Part shown: positions 6,184-11,716 of the stretch, one piece after another
How positions within the stretch are numbered: position 1 is the stretch's first letter
Layout of the letters: each line of letters starts with the position of its first letter
Origin: Conexibacter sp.
GTDB lineage: Bacteria > Actinomycetota > Thermoleophilia > Solirubrobacterales > Solirubrobacteraceae
NCBI GenBank assembly: GCA_025964055.1
Contig: JAOPZP010000166.1
Location: 1-13,749 of the forward strand
Direction: 5' to 3'
Length of the DNA: 13,749 bases
Notes under the pieces: generated by a model
The model's database searches: none
Told to the model about the DNA's origin: nothing
The model's input: only the letters and a program-made list of their open reading frames with translations
Program-made: the position numbers and the translations under genes

Positions 6184-7116
6184 CAGGTACTCCACGAGGC
6201 CGACGATCCGAAGATCCCGGAGCTGCTGGAGGCCGGGGAGTTCTTCTGGCTCAAGCTCCAGGGCTGCTCCGACGAGCAGATCGCCGAAGTCGGCCGGCGC
6301 TTCGGCCTGCACCCCCTCGCGGTCGAGGACAGCCAGGAGCTCGGGCAGCGCCCGAAGATCGACGACTACGGCGAGACCGCGCTGCTGGTCTTCTACGGCG
6401 TCGACCCCGACGGCACGCCGGTGGAGGTCCACATCCACGTCAGCGGCCAGTGGATGCTCACGATCCACCAGGGCGGCCACGAGCTGCTGCAGCACGCCGC
6501 CGCGCGCATCGAGCGCGACCCGCCCAGGACCGAGGAGGAGGCGATCTACCGCGTCCTGGACGCGCTGACCGACAGCTTCTTCCCGGTGCTCGACAAGGTC
6601 GACGAGGAGATCGACGTCCTCATGGACGCGATGCTCGAGAGCGCGAGCCAGGATCAGCGCGAGGACCTCTTCGCGCTGCGCCGGCGCCTGATCGACCTGC
6701 GCCGCGTCGCCAACCCGCAGCGCGACATCCTCGCGCGCGGCGGCGAGGTCCTCGGTGGCCTGCCCGGCCTCGAGGCCGACGACGCGCGCGACTGGTTCCG
6801 CGACCTCTACGACCACCTCGTCCGCATCTCGGAGCTGATCGACTCCTACCGCGACCTCCTCGCGGGTGCGCTGGACCTCTACCTGTCGACGGTCTCCAAC
6901 CGCCTCAACAACATCTCCAAGCAGCTGACGGTCGTGGCCACGATCTTCCTGCCCCTGACGTTCGTCACCGGGTTCTTCGGCCAGAACTTCGGCACGCTCG
7001 TGCGCCACATCAACAGCCCCTGGGCCTTCTGGAGCTACGGGATCGGCGGCCTGGTCGTGTCGGCGCTCGCGCTGCTGTGGTACTTCCGCCGGCAGGGCTT
7101 CCTCGGCAACGGCTGA
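6181..7116 (+). CDS. corA: CorA-family divalent metal (Mg2+/Co2+) transporter
   Basis: A 311-aa member of the CorA family, which forms pentameric channels in the cytoplasmic membrane, mainly for Mg2+ uptake. Residues ~1-105 form the alpha/beta cytosolic domain (FFWLKLQGCSDEQIAEVGRRFGLHPLAVED is the usual opening). The long helices follow (~110-245), including LLDKVDEEIDVLMDAM and LRRLIDLRRVANPQRDIL. Two C-terminal membrane segments complete it: LTVVATIFLPLTFVTGFFGQNF (TM1) and WSYGIGGLVVSALALLWYF (TM2), ending in a short basic tail. The canonical GMN filter reads GQN (267-269). Start GTG 6181 has no Shine-Dalgarno; the family N-terminus fits it well. It stands alone with a promoter region separate from the exporter. 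Mg2+ is the likely substrate, but other divalent ions are possible given the GMN change. Confidence 0.88.
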   Translation: MQVLHEADDPKIPELLEAGEFFWLKLQGCSDEQIAEVGRRFGLHPLAVEDSQELGQRPKIDDYGETALLVFYGVDPDGTPVEVHIHVSGQWMLTIHQGGHELLQHAAARIERDPPRTEEEAIYRVLDALTDSFFPVLDKVDEEIDVLMDAMLESASQDQREDLFALRRRLIDLRRVANPQRDILARGGEVLGGLPGLEADDARDWFRDLYDHLVRISELIDSYRDLLAGALDLYLSTVSNRLNNISKQLTVVATIFLPLTFVTGFFGQNFGTLVRHINSPWAFWSYGIGGLVVSALALLWYFRRQGFLGNG

Positions 7117-7155
7117 GCACGCCCCCACCGGATGCCGCGATAGCCCGTTCTGGCG

Positions 7156-7161
7156 TAAGGT
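7156..7161 (+). promoter_or_regulatory. Candidate -10 element of ccr
   Basis: TAAGGT lies about 50 nt before the ccr start, and the surrounding bases TAAGGTTCGC resemble the TAGGGTTCGC of the lipoprotein promoter (2838-2847). I see no good -35. A leader of roughly 45 nt would carry AGAGGG (7194-7199), a ribosome-binding site with a rather long 13-nt spacer to ATG 7213. Confidence 0.35.
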
Positions 7162-7212
7162 TCGCGCCCCGCACCGAACCGCCAACGACTTCCAGAGGGT
7201 CTGAACGTACAA

Positions 7213-8466
7213 ATGGCCGTTGATGTGACGCAGGTCTCCAACGTCGACACCGAGCCGGGCGAGCTGCCGGCCACGATGTCGGCCTGGGTCATCCGCGAGG
7301 AGCGCTTCGGCGAGCCCAAGGACGCCTTCCAGCTCGAGCAGATCGAGGTGCCCGAGCCGGGCGCCTTCGAGGTGATCGTCCGCGTGATGGCGGCCGGCGT
7401 CAACTACAACAACGTCTGGGCGGCGCTGGGCCAGCCGGTGTCGGTCATGAAGTACGGCGACCACCCGGAGTTCGGCCACCACATCGGCGGCTCGGACGCC
7501 TCGGGCGTCGTCTGGAAGGTCGGCGCCGGCGTCACCCGCTGGAAGGCCGGCGACGAGGTCGTCCTGCACTGCAACCAGGCCTCCTACGAGGATCCCGAGG
7601 TCCACGGCCTCGACCCGATGGCCGCTCCGTCGCAGAAGATCTGGGGCTACGAGACCACCTGGGGCTCCTTCGCGCAGTTCACCAAGGTCCAGGCCCAGCA
7701 GCTGCTGCCCAAGCCCGCCGCGCTGACCTGGGAGGAGGCCGCCTCCTACGGCCTCGTGTACTTCACCGCCTGGCGCATGCTGATGACGCGCTGCAAGCTG
7801 CAGGCCGGCCAGAAGGTCCTGATCTGGGGCGCCGCCGGCGGCCTGGGCGTCTTCGCCACGCAGATCTGCAAGGCCGCGGGCGCCGAGTGCGTCGGCGTGG
7901 TCAACAGCGACGAGAAGGGCGCGCTGGTCAAGTCGCTCGGCGCCGTCGACTTCATCAACCGCAGCGAGTTCGCGGGCATGATGCGCACCGGCAAGGAGAC
8001 GCCGGAGGAGGAGAAGGCGCGCTTCAAGGAGTCGCGCCGCTTCGGCAAGCGCGTCCGCGAGATCCTGGGCGCCGACCCCGACATCGTCTTCGAGCACGTC
8101 GGCGCTGCCACCTTCCCGACGTCGGTGCTGACCGTCAAGCCGTTCGGCAAGGTGGTCATCTGCGCCGGCACCACGGGCTTCAACCTCGACTTCGACGTGC
8201 GCTACCTGTGGATGAAGCAGAAGGAGATCCTCGGGTCGCACTTCGCCAACGCCTACGAGTGCCTGAAGGCCAACGAGCTGATCGAGTCGGGCGCGATCCG
8301 ACCGGTGCTCTGGCGTACCCTGGGGTTCGATGGCGTCGCGGAGGCTCACCAGCTCATGAGGGACAACAAGCACGCCGGGAAGATCTCGATCCTGGTCGGC
8401 GCCGAGAAGGAGGGCCTCGGCAAGACCGCCGACGGCCCCGGCGCGATCTACGCGGAGGTGGGCTGA
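7213..8466 (+). CDS. ccr: Crotonyl-CoA carboxylase/reductase
   Basis: A 417-aa MDR-superfamily enzyme that reductively carboxylates crotonyl-CoA with NADPH and CO2 to (2S)-ethylmalonyl-CoA, the key step of the ethylmalonyl-CoA pathway in the cytosol. The substrate domain (~20-175) carries VNYNNVW (63-69). The Rossmann domain (~200-330) has the nucleotide loop GAAGGLG (206-212). The features that separate Ccr from ordinary quinone reductases are present: the long insert around DPMAAPSQKIWGYETTWGS (134-152), SRRFGKRVREILG (274-286), DIVFEH (290-295), RYLWM (330-334) and GSHFAN (341-346). From the Kitasatospora enzyme the CO2 pocket is known to use Asn, Phe, Glu and His. Here Asn (64-67), Glu147 and His343 are kept, while the Phe position is Tyr146. 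ATG 7213 fits the family; Met22 is a weaker alternative. A 120-aa gene follows after one base. Confidence 0.93.
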   Translation: MAVDVTQVSNVDTEPGELPATMSAWVIREERFGEPKDAFQLEQIEVPEPGAFEVIVRVMAAGVNYNNVWAALGQPVSVMKYGDHPEFGHHIGGSDASGVVWKVGAGVTRWKAGDEVVLHCNQASYEDPEVHGLDPMAAPSQKIWGYETTWGSFAQFTKVQAQQLLPKPAALTWEEAASYGLVYFTAWRMLMTRCKLQAGQKVLIWGAAGGLGVFATQICKAAGAECVGVVNSDEKGALVKSLGAVDFINRSEFAGMMRTGKETPEEEKARFKESRRFGKRVREILGADPDIVFEHVGAATFPTSVLTVKPFGKVVICAGTTGFNLDFDVRYLWMKQKEILGSHFANAYECLKANELIESGAIRPVLWRTLGFDGVAEAHQLMRDNKHAGKISILVGAEKEGLGKTADGPGAIYAEVG

Positions 8467-8467
8467 C

Positions 8468-8830
8468 ATGGCCGGCGTCGTCTACGTCCCCTGGTACGCC
8501 ACGGTCTTCCGCGGCGACAAGCTCGAGGCGATGGTCGCCGAGATCGCACCGGTCGCCCTGCGCTACGGCGCCACCGGCTACGCGGTGCACCGCAACCGCG
8601 ACGACAGCTACAAGATCCTCCAGATGGCGACCTTCGAGCACAAGCTCGACTGGGACCGCTACTGGTCGGGGCCGGAGTTCCTGCACTTCCGCGCGGCCGC
8701 GCAGGGGCTCTTCCAGGTGCCGATCCTCTACTCGTGGAACGACGTCACGATCGAGGGTCACCTCAACGGCGAGGGCGAGCGGCAGGAGTACTCGGGCGTC
8801 GCTCCGACGTCCGAGGGCGACTCGATCTAG
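8468..8830 (+). CDS. Small ccr-coupled protein, dimeric alpha+beta-barrel-like
   Basis: A 120-aa cytosolic protein starting one base after the ccr stop, so almost certainly co-transcribed and probably translationally coupled. The order looks like a ferredoxin-like alpha+beta fold of the ABM / dimeric alpha-beta-barrel kind. A first strand (VYVPWYATVF, 4-13) is followed by a helix (KLEAMVAEIAPVALRYG, 18-34) and a second strand (TGYAVHRNRDD, 36-46). A third strand (YKILQMATFEH, 48-58) leads to an aromatic helix (WDRYWSGPEFLHFRAAAQ, 62-79) and a last strand (VPILYSWNDVTIEG, 84-97). The tail from ~98 is polar and flexible. It is rich in Trp, Tyr and Phe. I do not recognise a named family. Catalysis, dimerisation with Ccr or ligand sensing are all conceivable and none is shown. 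Confidence 0.75.
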   Translation: MAGVVYVPWYATVFRGDKLEAMVAEIAPVALRYGATGYAVHRNRDDSYKILQMATFEHKLDWDRYWSGPEFLHFRAAAQGLFQVPILYSWNDVTIEGHLNGEGERQEYSGVAPTSEGDSI

Positions 8831-8846
8831 CCGGGCTCGCGGTGCC

Positions 8847-8876
8847 GGCGCCGGTCCGCCTCAGGCGGCCGGCGCC
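8847..8876. terminator. Bidirectional terminator between convergent operons
   Basis: GGCGCCGG plus CCGCC (8847-8860, with T8855 bulged) pair with GGCGG plus CCGGCGCC (8864-8876). This is a 13-bp stem with a TCA triloop. The triloop is the complement of the sigma factor's stop codon, so the right arm encodes the last sigma residues. On the plus strand it is followed by TTGT, a short U-rich end. It sits exactly between the two converging transcripts. Confidence 0.6.
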
Positions 8877-9631
8877 TTGTCGATGTCCAGGCGGAGCTTG
8901 GCGATCGACTGGCGGATGATGCGCGAGATCTGCATCTGCGAGACGCCGATGCGGTCGGAGATCTCGGTCTGGGTGAGGTCCTCGGCGAAGCGCAGCCGCA
9001 GGACCTCGCGGTCGCGGTCGCTCAGCACGTCCATGGCCTCGTCGAGCAGCACGCGGATCTCCGCGCGCTCGAGCTCGACGTCGCGGCCGCCGATCGAGTC
9101 GGCGAGGGTCATGTCCTCGCCGGTGGGCTCGTCCAGCGAGCGCGTGCGCCGGGCGCCGACGCTCTGGATCGTCGCCAGGACCTCCTCGAACGGCGCGTCG
9201 ACGCCGCTGGCCAGCTCCTGCACGGTGGGCGAGCGCCCGAGCGTGCCGGTCAGCTCGTCGCGCTTCTTGGCGACCACGAGCTGCAGCTCCTGCAGGCCGC
9301 GCGGGACGCGCATCGCCCACGTGCGGTCGCGGAAGTGGCGCTTGATCTCCCCCAGCACCGTCGGGGTCGCGTAGGACGAGAAGCGCACCTCGCGCGCGAG
9401 GTCGAAGCCCTCGATGGCCTTCATGATCCCGACGCAGGCGACTTGGACGAGGTCGTCCATCGGCTCGCCGCGCCCGGCGTAGCGGCCGGCCAGGGCGCGC
9501 GCCAGGGGGAGCATGTCCTCGGCGAGCTGGTCCCGCGCGCGGGTGTCGCCCTGGTGGTGGTAGCGCCGCAGGAGCTCCTGCTCGCGATGTGCGCGGGCTG
9601 CGCCGTCGATGTGCCCGGAGGCTTCGGCCAT
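8861..9631 (-). CDS. RNA polymerase sigma factor, SigB/SigF/SigG subfamily
   Basis: A 256-aa sigma factor with regions 2, 3 and 4. Region 2 (~35-95) contains DDLVQVACVGIMKAIEGFD (core binding), then RFSSYATPTVLGEIKRHFRD, which melts and reads the -10. The linker MRVPRGLQEL is typical of SigB/SigF. Region 3 (~125-145) includes LGRSPTVQELA, and region 4 (~195-245) carries LSDRDREVLRLRFAEDLTQTEISDRIGVSQMQISRII, the -35-reading helix-turn-helix. Related factors drive general stress or developmental regulons and are usually held by anti-sigma kinases; no anti-sigma or antagonist gene is adjacent here. ATG 9631 is preferred over GTG 9655: a CTGCGG-17-TACGCT promoter lies directly before it, with 8 nt between -10 and ATG and no Shine-Dalgarno. 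It lies 52 nt after clpS on the same strand, so partial read-through is likely. Confidence 0.9.
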   Translation of the reverse strand: MAEASGHIDGAARAHREQELLRRYHHQGDTRARDQLAEDMLPLARALAGRYAGRGEPMDDLVQVACVGIMKAIEGFDLAREVRFSSYATPTVLGEIKRHFRDRTWAMRVPRGLQELQLVVAKKRDELTGTLGRSPTVQELASGVDAPFEEVLATIQSVGARRTRSLDEPTGEDMTLADSIGGRDVELERAEIRVLLDEAMDVLSDRDREVLRLRFAEDLTQTEISDRIGVSQMQISRIIRQSIAKLRLDIDKAPAA

Positions 9632-9639
9632 CGTCTCGC

Positions 9640-9668
9640 AGCGTATCGGCCGCACGGAGCGGCCGCAG
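9640..9668 (-). promoter_or_regulatory. Candidate sigma-factor promoter, apparently leaderless
   Basis: On the minus strand CTGCGG (9668-9663), a 17-nt spacer and TACGCT (9645-9640) precede ATG 9631 by 8 nt. The same -35 core (TGCGG) and the same spacing occur in the marR promoter. An inverted repeat, GGCCGC and GCGGCC around ACGGA (9649-9665), fills the spacer. Confidence 0.45.
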
Positions 9669-9683
9669 AGGGGTCTCGGTGCC

Positions 9684-9971
9684 CTAGGCCTGCTCGAGCG
9701 GGGCCATCGTGAGGCCCGCGTCGCGGAGCTGGTGCCAGTAGTGCTCGGCGAGCTCCTTGTGGCCCGTCCAGACGATGGCGAGCCCGCTGGCGTGGATGCG
9801 GTCGGCGATGTCGTAGCCGCTGGGCACCGTGACGCCGGGGATGAGCCGGGAGAGCGTCCGCGCGACGTGGTCGAACGTGTTGTGGTCGTCGTTGCGCACG
9901 ATGACCTTCCACGCGCCGCCGAGGGCGCCGTCCGGTCCTGAAGTGCGGGGAAGCTCGATGGTCTGGCTCAT
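9684..9971 (-). CDS. clpS: ATP-dependent Clp protease adaptor ClpS (ClpS2-like)
   Basis: A 95-aa ClpS. The adaptor binds proteins with destabilising N-terminal residues and hands them to a Clp ATPase (ClpC or ClpA) for degradation by ClpP. The pocket residues are visible: N27-D28-D29 in VRNDDHNTF (25-33) and H60 in RIHASGLAIVWTG (58-70). The E. coli gatekeeper Met40 corresponds to Phe33 here. The NTF motif, the IPGVTVP loop and the C-terminal GLTMAPLEQA recall the cyanobacterial ClpS2 type more than E. coli ClpS. Residues 1-20 are a flexible extension as in other ClpS proteins. ATG 9971 overlaps the TGA of the upstream hydrolase gene (ATGA), so clpS is the third cistron of a coupled series. 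No Clp ATPase or ClpP gene lies in the window. Confidence 0.9.
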   Translation of the reverse strand: MSQTIELPRTSGPDGALGGAWKVIVRNDDHNTFDHVARTLSRLIPGVTVPSGYDIADRIHASGLAIVWTGHKELAEHYWHQLRDAGLTMAPLEQA

Positions 9972-10804
9972 GTCGACTCCGAAGTATCCATGTTCGTCCA
10001 GTACCTCGCCAGCCCGCCGTAGAGCGTGTTCGGCGGCATCGCCTTGAGGTAGCTGTGCTCCTCGGTCGTACCCGCCAGCGCGCGACGGATCTCGCGCTCG
10101 AACCCGGCCTCGTCCTCGCGGCGGGCCACCTGCGCCCAGCGGTCGAGCTCGCCGTGCAGCGTGCTGAGGTGCTCGGCCACGTCGGTGAACGTGCCGTAGT
10201 GGGTGATCGCCAGCGCGTCTGGATCCCAGTGCTCCAGGAGATCGATGGACGCGTGCCAGGCGCCGACGTCGATGTCGGGCGGCGGCGTGGGCGGCAGGAT
10301 CGGGCCCGCGCCGATGCGGACGCCGGCCACGTCCCCGGCGAACGCGATCCCGCTGGCCTCGTGCAGGTAGGCGACGTGGTGGCTGGCGTGGCCGGGGGTC
10401 CAGGCCCAGCGCAGGCCGTCGGCGGCTCCGGCGTCATCGAGGATCCGGACGTTGGCCTCGGGCACCGGGACGATCTCGCCCCACAGCCGCTGCATCGCGT
10501 CGCCGTAGATGCGCGTCGCGCTGGCGACGAGGCGGCTGGGGTCGATGATGTGCTTGGCGCCCCGGTGGTGGACCCAGACCTCGAGCTCGGGCCAGCGGCG
10601 CACCAGCGCGCCCGCGGCGCCGGCGTGGTCGAGGTGGATGTGGGTCAGCAGCACGCCGCGCGGCTGCTCGTCGCCGAGCGCCGTCATGAGCGTCTGCGCC
10701 GAGGACTCAGGCCCGGGATCGACGACGAACCCGTCGATCTGGTGCGCGCAGACCGCCTGGGCGGCGCCCTGGAAGTCGACGTCGATCTCGCGGTGCTCGC
10801 TCAT
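9968..10804 (-). CDS. Metallo-beta-lactamase-fold hydrolase
   Basis: A 278-aa cytosolic MBL-fold enzyme with a complete dinuclear-metal site: THIHLDH (H55, H57, D59, H60), H139 in TPGHASHH, D158 in FAGDVAG, and H202 in ITHYG. The fold runs ~15-205. The C-terminal part (~206-278) is helical, with a Trp/Tyr-rich end (LYGGLARYWTNM), and may cover the active site. The arrangement is closest to the glyoxalase-II-like branch, which hydrolyses thioesters, but the specific substrate cannot be read. ATG 10804 overlaps the TGA of the methyltransferase gene, and the TGA at 9968-9970 overlaps the clpS ATG. The open frame continues far upstream across the methyltransferase and ecm genes, but that extension is antisense shadow. 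Confidence 0.88.
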   Translation of the reverse strand: MSEHREIDVDFQGAAQAVCAHQIDGFVVDPGPESSAQTLMTALGDEQPRGVLLTHIHLDHAGAAGALVRRWPELEVWVHHRGAKHIIDPSRLVASATRIYGDAMQRLWGEIVPVPEANVRILDDAGAADGLRWAWTPGHASHHVAYLHEASGIAFAGDVAGVRIGAGPILPPTPPPDIDVGAWHASIDLLEHWDPDALAITHYGTFTDVAEHLSTLHGELDRWAQVARREDEAGFEREIRRALAGTTEEHSYLKAMPPNTLYGGLARYWTNMDTSEST

Positions 10805-11613
10805 GTCCCTGCCTTGGTCGCGACGACGATGTCCTGGAAGCTCGTGCCCGCCTCGTCCCCGCGCCAGGTGCCGTCGTGGACGGCGGTCAGCGCGAGCCCG
10901 TGGCGCTGCAGCGTCTCCTGCAGCCACCTGCGGTCGAAGGCGATCGCCTCCTCGGGGACCTCGTCGCTGACGACGGCCACCGCCTCGCCGGCGTCGAGGA
11001 ACGGCAGCCCGGCGCGGCCGGCGGCGATCGCGGCGCGCGAGCCGTCGTCGAGCAGGAACCACGTGGCGAACAGGCGCCCGCCCGGGGCGAGCGTCCGCGC
11101 GGCCTCGGCGACGTAGCGGTCCGCCTCGCCCTCCAGCAGGTGGGTGAACACGGAGGTGGCCAGCGCGAAGTCGAAGCTGGCGTCGGCGTAGGGGAACGTG
11201 AACGCGTCGGCCGACTGCGTGCCGGCCGGGTTGTAGCGGCGGTTGAAGAGGTCGGCGACGACGAAGGTGAAGGCGGGGTGCGCGCGGTACCTCGACCGGC
11301 ACCACGCGATGCCCTCGGGGTTGATGTCGAAGCCGTCGTAGGTGCCGGGCGGGGTCAGGTAGCCCGCCAGCGGCCGCGCCATGCGACCGATGCCGCAGCC
11401 GATGTCGAGCACGCGCTCGGTGGGCGCCAGGCCGCCGAGCGCGGTGAAGTGCCCGAGGAACTCGTCGCCGGTGCCGGCGAAGTCGGAGTGGCCGACGAAG
11501 TCCATCCGGCGCGGCGGCACGAGCCGGTCGGTCCTCCCGCCGAGGCGATCGCGGAGGTCGAGGGCCCGGAGTCGCAGCGACGTCCGGGCGCGTTCGAGAA
11601 GGGGCTCGGGCAC
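10801..11613 (-). CDS. Class I SAM-dependent methyltransferase
   Basis: A 270-aa Rossmann-fold methyltransferase. Motif I is VLDIGCGIGR (68-77), which binds S-adenosylmethionine. Motif II holds Asp96 (GFDIN, 94-98). Motif IV/post-I includes FPYADASFDFALATSVFTHLL (140-160), and LAPGGRLFATWF (175-186) is the usual next strand. The N-terminal ~45 residues are basic and helical and may be part of substrate recognition. The acceptor (small molecule, lipid or protein) cannot be told. GTG 11613 is preferred: TAGGCT lies 8 nt before it, and the longer frame (to 11718) runs antisense through hairpins and the ecm start. It heads the ATGA-linked series methyltransferase, MBL hydrolase, ClpS, and is divergent from ecm across about 100 bp. 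Confidence 0.85.
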   Translation of the reverse strand: MPEPLLERARTSLRLRALDLRDRLGGRTDRLVPPRRMDFVGHSDFAGTGDEFLGHFTALGGLAPTERVLDIGCGIGRMARPLAGYLTPPGTYDGFDINPEGIAWCRSRYRAHPAFTFVVADLFNRRYNPAGTQSADAFTFPYADASFDFALATSVFTHLLEGEADRYVAEAARTLAPGGRLFATWFLLDDGSRAAIAAGRAGLPFLDAGEAVAVVSDEVPEEAIAFDRRWLQETLQRHGLALTAVHDGTWRGDEAGTSFQDIVVATKAGT

Positions 11614-11641
11614 TCGCTCGGAGCCTACTTGCGACCGGCGC

Positions 11642-11671
11642 CGCGAGTTCGCCCCCCTGGGGCGAACCGCG
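11642..11671. repeat. Stem-loop A in the divergent region
   Basis: GTTCGCCCC (11647-11655) pairs with GGGGCGAAC (11659-11667) around CCT. Beyond a bulged A, CGCG pairs with CGCG (11642-11645 with 11668-11671). The core differs from hairpin 1 near corA only by one extra C-G pair. Confidence 0.55.
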
Positions 11672-11673
11672 CA

Positions 11674-11700
11674 GGGCCTTCGCCCTCTGGGCGACGGCCC
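11674..11700. repeat. Stem-loop B in the divergent region
   Basis: TCGCCC (11680-11685) pairs with GGGCGA (11689-11694) around TCT. After one mismatch, GGGCC (11674-11678) pairs with GGCCC (11696-11700). It ends 3 nt before the ecm -10-like element and therefore covers the -35 region. Confidence 0.55.
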
Positions 11701-11716
11701 AAGTACGATTCGTCGC

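Larger units (their letters stand above)
11614..11716. promoter_or_regulatory. Divergent promoter region between the methyltransferase gene and ecm
   Basis: About 100 bp with a -10-like element at each end: TAGGCT on the minus strand (11627-11622), 8 nt before GTG 11613, and TACGAT on the plus strand (11704-11709), 7 nt before ATG 11717. Neither gene has a Shine-Dalgarno, so both may be leaderless. Two hairpins fill the middle. No convincing -35 is seen on either side. Confidence 0.45.

Noticed and set aside
7213..8466. Plain zinc or quinone alcohol-dehydrogenase-type reductase
   Set aside because: The DPxxxPSQKIWGYE insert, RFGKRVRE, DIVFEH, RYLWM and GSHFAN together are specific to crotonyl-CoA carboxylase/reductase.
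5890..8469. 859-codon minus-strand open frame opposite corA and ccr
   Set aside because: It is antisense to two well-supported genes and has no recognisable domain; it results from GC-rich codon use.
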